From the NCBI RefSeq assembly GCF_900312675.1, contig NZ_OMPC01000012.1, positions 295,700 to 359,699 of the forward strand: DNA of 64,000 nt. Direction: 5' to 3'. Of the stretch, positions 8,396 to 18,174 are shown in pieces. Position numbers and translations under genes: made by a program. Origin of the DNA: Aliivibrio sp. EL58 (lineage in GTDB: Bacteria > Pseudomonadota > Gammaproteobacteria > Enterobacterales > Vibrionaceae). The notes beneath the pieces are model-generated. The model saw nothing but the letters and a program-made list of their open reading frames with translations. It made no database searches and was not told where the DNA came from. Positions within the stretch are counted from its first letter, which is position 1. Every line of letters starts with the position of its first letter.

Positions 8396-9976
8396 ATGTC
8401 TTTTTTACAAGAAGTGGGTAAACGCAGAACGTTTGCCATCATTTCTCACCCGGATGCGGGTAAAACAACCATTACTGAAAAAGTATTATTATTCGGAAAC
8501 GCGATTCAAAAAGCGGGTACGGTAAAAGGTCGTGGTTCAAACCAGCACGCAAAATCAGACTGGATGGAAATGGAAAAAGAACGTGGTATCTCGGTAACTA
8601 CGTCGGTAATGCAATTTCCATTTAACGGTTGCCTAGTTAACCTTCTTGATACTCCTGGACACGAAGATTTCTCGGAAGATACCTACCGTACATTAACAGC
8701 GGTAGATTCATGTCTAATGGTTATCGATGCGGCGAAAGGTGTCGAAGACCGTACTCGTAAACTAATGGAAGTAACACGTTTACGTGACACACCAATCGTT
8801 ACGTTTATGAACAAATTAGACCGTGAAGTACGTGATCCAATGGAAGTGCTTGATGAAGTAGAAAGCGAGCTAGGAATGGCTTGTGCACCTATTTCATGGC
8901 CTATCGGTTGTGGTAAAGAGTTTAAAGGTGTTTATCACATTCATCGTGATGAAACGATCTTGTATGAATCAGGCCATGGCCATGAGATCCAAGAAGTTCG
9001 CACCATTAAAGGCTTAGATAACCCTGAATTGGATGCTGCAGTAGGTGCTGAACTGGCTGCAAGTGTGCGTGAAGAGTTAGAGCTTGTTATTGGCGCATGT
9101 CCTGAGTTTGATCTTGAATTATTCTTAGCGGGCGAGCTAACACCGGTTTATTTTGGTACTGCACTAGGTAACTTTGGTGTTGACCATATGCTAGAAGGCT
9201 TAACTGAGTGGGCTCCAGCACCACAAACTCGTGAAGCGGTAGAGCGTTCAGTAGAAGCTACAGAAGAGAAGTTCTCAGGCTTTGTATTTAAGATCCAAGC
9301 AAACATGGATCCTAAACACCGTGACCGTATTGCTTTCATGCGTATCGTGTCTGGTACTTATACTCAAAGCATGAGAATGAATCACGTCCGTACAGGTAAG
9401 AACGTTAGTATTTCTGATGCAGTAACCTTTATGGCAGGGGATCGCTCTCGTGCTGAAACGGCTTATGCAGGTGACATTATTGGTTTACATAACCATGGTA
9501 CGATCCAAATCGGTGATACGTTCACGCAAGGTGAAAACTTGAAGTTCTCAGGTATTCCAAACTTTGCCCCTGAACTATTCCGTCGTATTCGCCTAAAAGA
9601 TCCACTAAAACAAAAGCAACTGCTAAAAGGCCTTGTTCAACTTTCAGAAGAAGGTGCTGTACAGGTTTTCCGTCCACTACAAAACAATGATTTGATTGTT
9701 GGTGCGGTTGGTGTACTTCAGTTTGATGTGGTTGTTTCTCGTTTGAAATCTGAATATAACGTTGAAGCTATTTATGAAGGTATCAGTGTCGCAACCGCTC
9801 GTTGGGTTGAATGTACCGATGGTAAAATCATGGACGACTTCCAACGTAAAAACCAAACTAACCTAGCGTTAGATGGTGGCAATAACTTAACGTATATTGC
9901 ACCGACGATGGTTAATTTGAATTTAGCGTCTGAGCGTTTCCCTGAGGTTCAATTCAGAGCAACTCGCGAACACTAA
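8396..9976 (+). CDS. prfC: Peptide chain release factor 3
   Basis: A translational GTPase of 526 aa that recycles RF1/RF2 from the ribosome after termination. The P-loop SHPDAGKTT is at about residues 17-25, switch II is [14 protein letters not shown], and the G4 motif is NKLD. RF3 features [13 protein letters not shown] and the C-terminal [21 protein letters not shown] are present. The ATG at 8396 has AGGA about 12 nt upstream. It has its own promoter and terminator. Confidence 0.97.
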   Translation: MSFLQEVGKRRTFAIISHPDAGKTTITEKVLLFGNAIQKAGTVKGRGSNQHAKSDWMEMEKERGISVTTSVMQFPFNGCLVNLLDTPGHEDFSEDTYRTLTAVDSCLMVIDAAKGVEDRTRKLMEVTRLRDTPIVTFMNKLDREVRDPMEVLDEVESELGMACAPISWPIGCGKEFKGVYHIHRDETILYESGHGHEIQEVRTIKGLDNPELDAAVGAELAASVREELELVIGACPEFDLELFLAGELTPVYFGTALGNFGVDHMLEGLTEWAPAPQTREAVERSVEATEEKFSGFVFKIQANMDPKHRDRIAFMRIVSGTYTQSMRMNHVRTGKNVSISDAVTFMAGDRSRAETAYAGDIIGLHNHGTIQIGDTFTQGENLKFSGIPNFAPELFRRIRLKDPLKQKQLLKGLVQLSEEGAVQVFRPLQNNDLIVGAVGVLQFDVVVSRLKSEYNVEAIYEGISVATARWVECTDGKIMDDFQRKNQTNLALDGGNNLTYIAPTMVNLNLASERFPEVQFRATREH

Positions 9977-9998
9977 TTAGCTATTTATCAAATAAATG

Positions 9999-10027
9999 AA
10001 ACGGAGTCTTAATGGACTCCGTTTTTG
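9999..10027 (+). terminator. Terminator after prfC
   Basis: AAACGGAGTC pairs with GACTCCGTTT across a 6-nt loop, followed by a T-run. Confidence 0.9.
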
Positions 10028-10079
10028 TATCTATAGTTTACTTAGTCGCTGTTTTTAGTTTTGAAGTTAGAGGTGAGTT

Positions 10080-10193
10080 ATGTGGAAAATTATTAAACAA
10101 TGGATTAAAAAATATGATGCATGGTGCGAGTCTCTTGGCTTAACACCTGAAAATAAGCGCAGCTGTGTACCATATAAAAAAGAAGGTGAATAA
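10080..10193 (+). CDS. 37-aa DUF5363-like small protein
   Basis: A short open frame with a strong AGAGGTGA ribosome site 5 nt upstream of its ATG. It encodes a basic, Trp-rich N-terminus (MWKIIKQWIKKYDAW) and a conserved-looking C-terminus (LTPENKRSCVPYKKEGE). I recognise this as resembling the small DUF5363 family found beside tatD-like genes in gamma-proteobacteria, from memory. The stop overlaps the next start (TAATG), so translation is coupled to the TatD-family gene. The function is unknown; an amphipathic, membrane-surface helix is possible for residues 1-15. Confidence 0.75.
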   Translation: MWKIIKQWIKKYDAWCESLGLTPENKRSCVPYKKEGE

Positions 10194-10969
10194 TGTCATT
10201 TGAATTTATTGACTCTCATTGTCATTTGGATTTTTCTCCTTTTTCTGGAAATGAACCGTATTATCTTCAAAAAGCTCAAGCGAAAGGCGTCAGCAAATTT
10301 ATTGTTCCTAGTGTTAATCAATCTAATTGGGCTAACGTTGTCTCCTTATCACGTCAGAATGCATCAATTTATTATGCTTTAGGCATTCATCCTCTCTTTA
10401 TCTCAAATGATCATCAATCTGAATTGGCCTCATTAAAGCTATTTGTCAACGAACATAGAGATAAGTGTGTTGCTGTTGGTGAGTGCGGCTTAGATTTTTG
10501 GGATAAAGAAAGTAATCGAGATATTCAAATTGATGTCTTTAGAGAGCAGTGCCTATTAGCCAAAATCCACCAACTTCCTTTAATTGTTCACAGTCGAAAA
10601 AGCCACGATCATGTTTTTAAAATACTGCGAGAAATAAAACCAGAGAAAGGGGGCGTTATCCATGGCTTTAGTGGCAGCTTGCAACAAGCAGAACAATTCA
10701 TTTCTTTGGGGTTCTTGATTGGTGTTAGCGGAGTGATCACTTATGAGCGTGCAAAAAAAACAAGAGAGGTGATTGCTCAAATACCACTTGAGATGATTTT
10801 ATTAGAAACTGATTCTCCAGATATGCCAATTAATGGATTTCAAGGGGAGCCCAATTCGCCAGATAAAGTGCTAAGTATCTATGAATACTTGTGTTTGCTT
10901 AGAAAAGAATCAAAGCAAACGGTTGCAAAAGCTGTTTATAAAAATACCACCTCTTTGTTTGGGATTTGA
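10193..10969 (+). CDS. yjjV: TatD-family metal-dependent deoxyribonuclease, YjjV-like
   Basis: A 258-aa amidohydrolase-fold enzyme. Metal ligands are seen in DSHCHLDF (residues 8-15), the Glu of GECGLDFW, HSRKSHD, HGFSGS and the Asp of LETDSPDMP. TatD-family proteins are metal-dependent nucleases. Being next to prfC and upstream of the deo genes matches the E. coli location of yjjV, so I assign that paralogue rather than TatD or YcfH. Its start overlaps the stop of the preceding small gene by one base. Confidence 0.85.
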   Translation: MSFEFIDSHCHLDFSPFSGNEPYYLQKAQAKGVSKFIVPSVNQSNWANVVSLSRQNASIYYALGIHPLFISNDHQSELASLKLFVNEHRDKCVAVGECGLDFWDKESNRDIQIDVFREQCLLAKIHQLPLIVHSRKSHDHVFKILREIKPEKGGVIHGFSGSLQQAEQFISLGFLIGVSGVITYERAKKTREVIAQIPLEMILLETDSPDMPINGFQGEPNSPDKVLSIYEYLCLLRKESKQTVAKAVYKNTTSLFGI

Positions 10970-11019
10970 GTTATTTGTCATTACTTTAGGTGTAATTGAT
11001 GAATATTTAGATTTCAATT

Positions 11020-11035
11020 AGTGATAAGAGTCACA
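11020..11035 (+). promoter_or_regulatory. CRP-like site, distal (nupC)
   Basis: AGTGA-TAAGAG-TCACA, 9 of 10 conserved half-site bases of TGTGA-N6-TCACA. Its centre (11027.5) is 52 bp upstream of the second site, the same separation as between the two CRP sites of E. coli deoP2. Confidence 0.7.
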
Positions 11036-11071
11036 ATTATGAGTGAATACATGATGTACGGACGACGAATG

Positions 11072-11087
11072 TGTGACAACAGCATTA
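11072..11087 (+). promoter_or_regulatory. CRP-like site, proximal (nupC)
   Basis: TGTGA-CAACAG-CATTA, with a perfect left half and a degenerate right half. It is centred about 41.5 bp upstream of the start expected from the TATAAT at 11109, the class II activator position. There is no good -35, which is consistent with CRP dependence. Confidence 0.55.
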
Positions 11088-11108
11088 CTTTATTGGTGCT
11101 TCAGTGAG

Positions 11109-11114
11109 TATAAT
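11109..11114 (+). promoter_or_regulatory. -10 element of the nupC promoter
   Basis: TATAAT, 55 nt upstream of the nupC ATG. The expected -35 position has no consensus match. Confidence 0.6.
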
Positions 11115-11168
11115 CGCCCCCGCTAATTTGAAACACGCCAACAATCAATTTTAGGGAAACTTTTAACT

Positions 11169-12425
11169 ATGAGCCTGTTAATGAGCTTGGTTGGGATTGT
11201 AGCACTGCTTGCTTTTGCAGTACTTCTATCTGATAACCGCAAAGCAATCAATCTACGTACTGTCGGTGGCGCTTTTGCCATTCAATTTCTTTTAGGTGCA
11301 TTCATACTTTATGTACCTGTGGGTCGTGATGTACTTTTAGGTGCATCTGAAGCGGTTGCTAATGTAATAAACTACGGTAACACAGGTATCGAATTCTTAT
11401 TCGGTGGCCTAGTATCGGGTAAAATGTTTGAATTATTTGGCGGCGGCGGTTTCATCTTCGCACTGCGTGTTCTTCCTGTAATCGTATTCTTTGCATCATT
11501 AACTGCGGTACTTTATTACCTTGGTATTATGCAAGTCGTGATTAACTTCCTAGGTGGTGCTCTTCAAAAAGCACTAGGCACTTCTCGTGCGGAATCACTT
11601 TCTGCTACTGCGAACATTTTCGTTGGTCAAACAGAAGCACCTCTAGTAGTTCGTCCATTCATTCCAAAAATGACTCAATCTGAATTGTTTGCAGTAATGT
11701 GTGGTGGTCTTGCTTCTGTTGCTGGTGGTGTACTTGCTGGTTATGCTTCTATGGGCGTGCCTCTAGAATACCTAATCGCGGCATCATTCATGGCTGCACC
11801 TGGTGGTCTTCTATTTGCTAAAATTCTTAAACCAGAAACGGAAACTCCGGTTGATCAATTTGATGCTTTAGAACAAGAAGGCGCAGACAAACCTGCAAAC
11901 GTAATTGATGCCGCAGCTGCTGGTGCAGCAACAGGTATGCAACTTGCGTTAAACGTAGGTGCAATGCTTCTTGCATTCATCGGTCTAATCGCTCTAATCA
12001 ACGGTATCCTTGGTGGTGTTGGTGGTTGGTTCGGTATGCCAGACATTACTCTAGAGCTTATTCTTGGTTACATCTTTGCTCCAGTTGCATTCATTATCGG
12101 TGTGCCGTGGGAAGAAGCGACAATCGCAGGTTCATTCCTTGGTCAAAAACTGGTAGTTAACGAATTCGTTGCTTACCTAAACTTTGCACCGTACCTAGCT
12201 GAAGGCGCTGAAGTAGTTCTTTCTGAGAAAACAAAAGCAATCATTTCATTCGCATTATGTGGTTTTGCTAACCTTTCTTCTGTAGCGATTCTACTTGGTG
12301 GTTTAGGTAGCCTTGCTCCTGAACGTCGTCATGATATCGCTAAGATGGGTATGAAAGCTGTTGCTGCTGGTACATTATCAAACTTAATGTCTGCAACAAT
12401 CGCAGGTCTATTCCTATCTCTATAA
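11169..12425 (+). CDS. nupC: NupC-family concentrative nucleoside transporter
   Basis: A 418-aa inner-membrane protein of the CNT family that imports nucleosides with a cation (H+ or Na+). Repeated hydrophobic segments occur throughout, and the family signatures [17 protein letters not shown] (near 155) and the C-terminal [19 protein letters not shown] are clear. CNT family members in marine vibrios use Na+ (the V. cholerae structure is known), so Na+ coupling is likely by inference. It is monocistronic, with a CRP-type promoter and a strong terminator, and precedes the deo operon, which degrades what it imports. Confidence 0.93.
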   Translation: MSLLMSLVGIVALLAFAVLLSDNRKAINLRTVGGAFAIQFLLGAFILYVPVGRDVLLGASEAVANVINYGNTGIEFLFGGLVSGKMFELFGGGGFIFALRVLPVIVFFASLTAVLYYLGIMQVVINFLGGALQKALGTSRAESLSATANIFVGQTEAPLVVRPFIPKMTQSELFAVMCGGLASVAGGVLAGYASMGVPLEYLIAASFMAAPGGLLFAKILKPETETPVDQFDALEQEGADKPANVIDAAAAGAATGMQLALNVGAMLLAFIGLIALINGILGGVGGWFGMPDITLELILGYIFAPVAFIIGVPWEEATIAGSFLGQKLVVNEFVAYLNFAPYLAEGAEVVLSEKTKAIISFALCGFANLSSVAILLGGLGSLAPERRHDIAKMGMKAVAAGTLSNLMSATIAGLFLSL

Positions 12426-12450
12426 TCATTATAGAGTAAGTTAGATACCT

Positions 12451-12480
12451 AAAAACCCGCATTCAATGCGGGTTTTTTTA
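12451..12480 (+). terminator. Terminator after nupC
   Basis: AAAAACCCGCATT pairs with AATGCGGGTTTTT, followed by more T residues. Confidence 0.92.
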
Positions 12481-12551
12481 TATCTATAGAAAAGAAAAAA
12501 TTGTGATGTCTGAATGAATCGTTTTCACACTTTTTAGGTAAAAAGTTTGAG

Positions 12552-12568
12552 ATGCAAACCGATTGCGT
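12552..12568 (+). promoter_or_regulatory. LacI/GalR-type operator-like inverted repeat upstream of the XapX gene
   Basis: ATGCAAAC-C-GATTGCGT: each half differs at one base from the halves of the PurR consensus (ACGCAAAC, GTTTGCGT), but there is one extra central base. It lies about 36 bp upstream of an extended -10 (TGGTATAAT, 12601-12609). A PurR or CytR relative could bind; the extra base makes PurR itself doubtful. Confidence 0.35.
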
Positions 12569-12600
12569 TACTCGTTAGAAACATAAGCAGTAAATTAACT

Positions 12601-12609
12601 TGGTATAAT
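12601..12609 (+). promoter_or_regulatory. Extended -10 promoter element for the XapX gene
   Basis: TGG-TATAAT is a perfect -10 with an upstream TG, about 90 nt before the ATG at 12699. No convincing -35 is visible. Confidence 0.5.
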
Positions 12610-12698
12610 GTGAGGCATAGTAAAGAGAAACACAGCTAGATTATCAAAAATAAACTATGTTTAATGCATACATATAATGAGAATCTAGAGAGTTAATT

Positions 12699-12869
12699 AT
12701 GAATGAAGTTCTATTGTCTATATTTGCAGGTTTGATTGTTGGCGTTGTTTTTTCAGCAATTAAATTACCTATTCCAGCACCACCTGTTTTATCAGGAGTG
12801 ATGGGGATTGTCGGTGTTTACGCCGGTGCAGTCGGTTATCAATGGATAATTGAACGTTTCTTTTCATAA
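12699..12869 (+). CDS. XapX-domain small membrane protein
   Basis: A 56-aa open frame with two hydrophobic segments (about residues 4-19 and 31-51) linked by KLPIPAPPVLSG. The PxPAPP turn followed by GVMGIVGVYAG is what I recognise as the XapX/DUF1427 motif. The family is named for its occurrence near xanthosine phosphorylase (xapA); its role is unknown. Position between nupC and deoC fits an accessory role in nucleoside transport or salvage. AGAGAGTTAATT precedes the ATG, a usable ribosome site. Confidence 0.75.
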   Translation: MNEVLLSIFAGLIVGVVFSAIKLPIPAPPVLSGVMGIVGVYAGAVGYQWIIERFFS

Positions 12870-12886
12870 TCTCTGTGTCTTTATAT

Positions 12887-12963
12887 GGAAACATGGTTTC
12901 ACTAGTGACACTAGAGAAGTATTGGTAAAATGAACCATGTTTCAACGGCGTCTCATGATGAGA
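12887..12963 (+). promoter_or_regulatory. Cluster of four palindromes around a candidate deo promoter
   Basis: In order: GAAAC-ATG-GTTTC (12888-12900); CTAGTG-A-CACTAG (12902-12914), perfect; TGAACCATGTTTCA (12931-12944), a near-inverted copy of the first; TCTCAT-G-ATGAGA (12951-12963), perfect. An extended -10-like TGG-TAAAAT lies at 12923-12931, between the second and third. They look like an operator array for the deo operon. None matches the E. coli DeoR operator (TGTTAGAATTCTAACA). The first repeat has the [GC]AAAC-N2-4-GTTT[GC] form that I recall for PsrA-type regulators, which is only a formal resemblance. Confidence 0.5.
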
Positions 12964-13067
12964 TGTTAGAGCGGTACTCATTCATACTATTGAAGTAAGT
13001 ACTGGCGGCAAAATGGATATTGATTGGGCGTTATGCGCTCAAGTCTTCAGGGAATCAAGTCCGCTCA

Positions 13068-13099
13068 TTTGCTGTTGAACTTAATATATGAACAGCAAA
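13068..13099 (+). promoter_or_regulatory. Inverted repeat in the deoC leader
   Basis: TTTGCTGTT (13068-13076) and AACAGCAAA (13091-13099) are perfect inverted copies separated by 14 nt, ending 35 nt before the deoC ATG. It could form an mRNA hairpin or an operator. It has no T-run, so it is not a terminator by itself. Confidence 0.45.
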
Positions 13100-13134
13100 A
13101 CTATCAAAGAATTTATTCTATTTTGGAGATAACA

Positions 13135-13911
13135 ATGAGCGATTTAAAAGCAGCGGCACTACGTGCATTAAAATTAATGGATCTAACGACGCTTAACGAT
13201 AACGATACAGATGAAGCGGTAATCGCATTATGTAAGAATGCGAAAACAGCAGTAGGTAATACAGCTGCTGTTTGTATTTACCCGCGCTTCGTACCTATCG
13301 CTAAGAAAACGCTGCGCGAGCAAGGCACACCAGAAGTACGCATTGCAACGGTAACTAACTTCCCACACGGTAATGACGATATTGCTATCGCTGTTGCTGA
13401 AACTAAAGCCGCTGTTGCTTACGGTGCTGATGAAGTTGATGTGGTATTCCCATACCGTGCATTGATTGCTGGTGACGAAACAGTAGGTTTTGAACTGGTT
13501 AAACAGTGTAAAGAAGCGTGTGGTGATGTTCTGCTTAAAGTAATCATCGAAACGGGTGAGCTAAAAGAAGAAGCATTGATCAAAAAAGCGTCTCAAATCT
13601 GTATTGAAGCAGGCGCTAACTTCATTAAAACATCAACAGGTAAAGTGCCAGTTAACGCAACACCTGAATATGCACGCATGATGCTAGAAGTAATTCGTGA
13701 TATGGGCGTAGCTAAAACAGTTGGCTTTAAGCCTGCTGGCGGCGTTCGTACTGCTGAAGATGCACAAGCATACCTAGCAATGGCTGATGATATTTTAGGT
13801 GGCGATTGGGCTGATAACATGCACTACCGTTTTGGTGCTTCAAGCCTACTGACTAATCTTTTAAATACATTAGAAGTAACAGAAGAAACAGCTGACCCAT
13901 CAGCTTACTAG
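13135..13911 (+). CDS. deoC: Deoxyribose-phosphate aldolase
   Basis: A 258-aa class I aldolase that splits 2-deoxyribose 5-phosphate into acetaldehyde and glyceraldehyde 3-phosphate, the last step of deoxynucleoside catabolism. Schiff-base and proton-relay lysines lie in FIKTSTGK and [11 protein letters not shown]. The start is the ATG at 13135, with GGAG 6 nt upstream, giving a length equal to E. coli DeoC; an upstream in-frame ATG at 13024 would add 37 residues without family similarity. First gene of deoCABD. The leader carries palindromes. Confidence 0.97.
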   Translation: MSDLKAAALRALKLMDLTTLNDNDTDEAVIALCKNAKTAVGNTAAVCIYPRFVPIAKKTLREQGTPEVRIATVTNFPHGNDDIAIAVAETKAAVAYGADEVDVVFPYRALIAGDETVGFELVKQCKEACGDVLLKVIIETGELKEEALIKKASQICIEAGANFIKTSTGKVPVNATPEYARMMLEVIRDMGVAKTVGFKPAGGVRTAEDAQAYLAMADDILGGDWADNMHYRFGASSLLTNLLNTLEVTEETADPSAY

Positions 13912-13954
13912 TTTCTCGTTACTTGATTTATAGCTAAAAAATAAATCGACTTAG

Positions 13955-15358
<1,404 letters not shown>

Positions 15359-15368
15359 GGAAGAAAAC

Positions 15369-16589
15369 ATGAAACGTGCAATAATTTTAGTACTAGATTC
15401 ATTTGGTATCGGTGCCGCAGGCGACGCTGAAAAATTTGGCGATGTAGGTTCAGATACTATGGGTCATATTGCTGAGCAGTGTGATAAAGGCCTAGCTGAC
15501 AACAGTAATCGTCAAGGACCTTTAACTCTTCCAAACCTTTCTAAGCTTGGTTTAGCGATGGCGGGTAAAGAATCAACAGGTCAATTTGCAGCAGGTTTAG
15601 ATGCGAACGCTGAGATCATTGGTGCTTACGGCCATGCGGCTGAATTGTCTTCAGGTAAAGATACGCCTTCAGGCCACTGGGAAATCGCCGGTGTTCCAGT
15701 ATTGTTTGATTGGGGTTACTTTTCTGATAAAACAAACAGCTTCCCTAAAGAACTGACTGATCGCATTCTTGCTCGTGCAAATCTTTCTGGTTACCTAGGT
15801 AACTGCCATGCATCAGGAACTCAAGTACTTGATGATTTGGGCGAAGAGCACATGAAAACAGGCATGCCTATTTTCTATACCTCTGCCGATTCAGTATTCC
15901 AAATTGCCTGTCATGAAGAGACATTTGGTTTAGATAATTTGCTAACGCTTTGTCAGATTGCTCGTGAAGAGCTTGCTGATTACAACATTGGCCGTGTAAT
16001 TGCGCGTCCATTTGTTGGTGAAGGCAAAGGTAAATTTGAGCGTACAGGTAATCGTCGTGATTTATCATTAGAGCCACCTGCAACTACCGTGCTGCAAAAA
16101 TTAGTTGAAGAGAAGAATGGCCACGTTCATTCAATTGGCAAGATCTCTGATATTTACGCAGGTTGCGGTATTACTCAAAAAACCAAAGCGACAGGTATCC
16201 CTGCATTGTTTGATGCGACTAAAGACGCGATTGAAACGGCAGGTGATAACACTATCGTATTTACTAACTTTGTCGATTTCGATTCAGCGTATGGTCATCG
16301 TCGCGATGTGGCAGGTTATGCCGCAGCATTAGAATATTTTGATGGTCGTCTTCCTGAGATCATGGATATGCTAAAAGAAGATGATATTCTGATTCTAACG
16401 GCAGATCACGGTTGTGATCCAACATGGCCAGGAACCGATCATACACGTGAACATATCCCAGTGATTGTTTATGGTCATAAAGTACCTGCTGGCTCATTAG
16501 GGCGTCGTGATACATTTGCAGATATTGGTCAAACCTTAGCAGAGTACTTTGAAACCTCTGATATGGAATATGGAAAATCTTTCCTATAA
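15369..16589 (+). CDS. deoB: Phosphopentomutase
   Basis: A 406-aa alkaline-phosphatase-superfamily enzyme that interconverts (deoxy)ribose 1-phosphate and 5-phosphate. Mn2+-binding and catalytic motifs include [10 protein letters not shown] at the N-terminus, [10 protein letters not shown] (with the phospho-acceptor Thr), and [18 protein letters not shown] near the C-terminus. The start is the ATG at 15369 with AAGGAAG upstream; a longer frame beginning at 15351 overlaps the deoA end and is not needed. It links the phosphorylases (DeoA, DeoD) to the aldolase (DeoC). Confidence 0.97.
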   Translation: MKRAIILVLDSFGIGAAGDAEKFGDVGSDTMGHIAEQCDKGLADNSNRQGPLTLPNLSKLGLAMAGKESTGQFAAGLDANAEIIGAYGHAAELSSGKDTPSGHWEIAGVPVLFDWGYFSDKTNSFPKELTDRILARANLSGYLGNCHASGTQVLDDLGEEHMKTGMPIFYTSADSVFQIACHEETFGLDNLLTLCQIAREELADYNIGRVIARPFVGEGKGKFERTGNRRDLSLEPPATTVLQKLVEEKNGHVHSIGKISDIYAGCGITQKTKATGIPALFDATKDAIETAGDNTIVFTNFVDFDSAYGHRRDVAGYAAALEYFDGRLPEIMDMLKEDDILILTADHGCDPTWPGTDHTREHIPVIVYGHKVPAGSLGRRDTFADIGQTLAEYFETSDMEYGKSFL

Positions 16590-16598
16590 AAAATGATA

Positions 16599-16628
16599 AG
16601 CAGTAGAGCCCTCTCTACTGCTTTTTTC
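16599..16628 (+). terminator. Hairpin-T-tract between deoB and deoD
   Basis: AGCAGTAGAG pairs with CTCTACTGCT around a CCCT loop, followed by TTTTTT. It looks like a full intrinsic terminator inside the deo operon, so deoD may be expressed partly by read-through or from its own promoter. Confidence 0.85.
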
Positions 16629-16660
16629 TATTTAACGTTAAATAAGCAAGGATATAAATT

Positions 16661-17377
16661 ATGGCTACTCCACATATTAATGCTGAAATGGGTGATTTTG
16701 CAGACGTAGTACTGATGCCTGGTGACCCAATCCGCGCAAAATACATTGCTGAGACATTCCTTGATGATGTAGTTCAAGTATGTGACGTTCGTAATATGTA
16801 TGGTTTTACGGGTACTTATAAAGGTCGTAAGATTTCTGTTATGGGCCACGGTATGGGTATTCCATCATGCTCAATCTACATGACAGAGTTAGTAAAAGAT
16901 TTTGGCGTTAAAAAAGTGATCCGTGTAGGCAGCTGTGGTGCTGTGAATGATGGCATCAAACTACGTGATGTTGTTATCGGTATGGGCGCATGTACTGATT
17001 CAAAAGTGAACCGCATCCGTTTTAAAGATCATGACTTTGCAGCGATTGCTGATTATGAAATGGTTCGTAACGCAGAGTTAGCAGCTCAAGCACGTGGTAT
17101 CGATGTAAAAGTAGGTAACCTTTTCTCTGCTGAGTTGTTCTACACGCCAGATCCAAGCATGTTTGATCTAATGGATAAATACGGCATTGTAGGCGTAGAG
17201 ATGGAAGCCGCTGGCATGTACGGTGTGGCTGCTGAATACGGTGCCAAAGCATTAGCAATTTGTACAGTATCGGATCACATTAAGACCGGTGAGCAAACAA
17301 CATCAGATGAGCGTGCAACGACGTTTGATGAAATGATGCTAATCGCACTAGATTCAGTATTACTTGGCGATAAATAA
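16661..17377 (+). CDS. deoD: Purine nucleoside phosphorylase, DeoD type
   Basis: A 238-aa hexameric-type phosphorylase (trimeric family PNPs are longer) converting purine (deoxy)nucleosides to base plus (deoxy)ribose 1-phosphate. It has [22 protein letters not shown] at the N-terminus (substrate loop), the signature [14 protein letters not shown] near residue 65, and [18 protein letters not shown] near 178. AAGGA precedes the ATG. It lies 71 nt after deoB, beyond an internal terminator, and is itself closed by a terminator. Confidence 0.96.
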   Translation: MATPHINAEMGDFADVVLMPGDPIRAKYIAETFLDDVVQVCDVRNMYGFTGTYKGRKISVMGHGMGIPSCSIYMTELVKDFGVKKVIRVGSCGAVNDGIKLRDVVIGMGACTDSKVNRIRFKDHDFAAIADYEMVRNAELAAQARGIDVKVGNLFSAELFYTPDPSMFDLMDKYGIVGVEMEAAGMYGVAAEYGAKALAICTVSDHIKTGEQTTSDERATTFDEMMLIALDSVLLGDK

Positions 17378-17406
17378 TATCAATTGCTAAGTTAACGCTT
17401 AGATAT

Positions 17407-17446
17407 AAAAAAGGCGATGAGGGTGACTTCATCGCCTTTCTTTTTT
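17407..17446. terminator. Terminator between deoD and the convergent ytjB-like gene
   Basis: AAAGGCGATGA pairs with TCATCGCCTTT around an 8-nt loop, with A- and T-runs on the two sides, so it can serve both strands. Confidence 0.88.
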
Positions 17447-18041
17447 ATGATTTTCCACCAAATAAAGTAGTGATGGGTTTATTTGAGTTTTTACGTTTTC
17501 GAAGTAGAGCCATAATGAGCATTCCCGACACTAAACTTATCGCTAACATACCAAACATTAAGCGATCACTTTTACGGTAATGATGATTAGCAAATCCTGT
17601 CAGGGTTGATTTCTCAAAGGTAATCCTTAAAAAGCCCATTAGATGATTATCTTTTGTGATTGGCTCGATTAACTGTTGGCGGCCAATACCATCAATAGAA
17701 AGTGGGGTGTTTAATCCTGTAATTTGAGAGGCAGTAAGTGCATTGTCACTTTTAGCTAAAATGCCGCCTTCCGCATCATAAATCGTTGCATCGAATACTA
17801 GAGGCTCTTTGGCTAAATTGTTAGCCAGTTGCAGTAACCCTTCATGATTATCTTGTTTGATATTATCAACAGAAAAGAGGGCAGCTTGGCGAGTCATGGT
17901 TCGACTTAAATCTTGTAACTGTTTATTTTGAATGACTTGGTTACTGTCACTGATAACGGTACTGTTGATTAAAATAAAATAACTGAATGCCAAAAGAGAA
18001 AGTAACATTATACTTTTGGTGACAAAATTTTGAGAAAGCAT
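17445..18041 (-). CDS. ytjB: YtjB/SMP-family membrane protein
   Basis: A 198-aa inner-membrane protein with a TM segment near residues 9-27, a periplasmic domain of about 125 residues (IYDAEGGILAKSDNAL, LIEPITKDNHLMGFLRITFE) and a second TM near 160-180, followed by a basic cytoplasmic tail (LLRKRKNS). This topology and its divergent position beside serB match E. coli ytjB (formerly smp). The start is set at ATG 18041, which has GGTG about 8 nt upstream; an in-frame GTG lies 12 nt earlier. Molecular function is not established. Confidence 0.82.
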   Translation of the reverse strand: MLSQNFVTKSIMLLSLLAFSYFILINSTVISDSNQVIQNKQLQDLSRTMTRQAALFSVDNIKQDNHEGLLQLANNLAKEPLVFDATIYDAEGGILAKSDNALTASQITGLNTPLSIDGIGRQQLIEPITKDNHLMGFLRITFEKSTLTGFANHHYRKSDRLMFGMLAISLVSGMLIMALLRKRKNSNKPITTLFGGKS

Positions 18042-18174
18042 CGTTAGCACCACAAAAATAAGAATGACGGAATTATACCCAAATTTAAAAAAAATAGCAG
18101 TTTATGTCTTAACAGGCTTGCTCAATGTAGTTTCAATCGGTATTTTTGAGACAGGATGAGTAAGGAAATAAATC

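Noticed and set aside
13024..13134. Upstream ATG extending deoC by 37 residues
   Set aside because: The extension runs through the leader inverted repeat, lacks family similarity, and the ATG at 13135 has a good GGAG.
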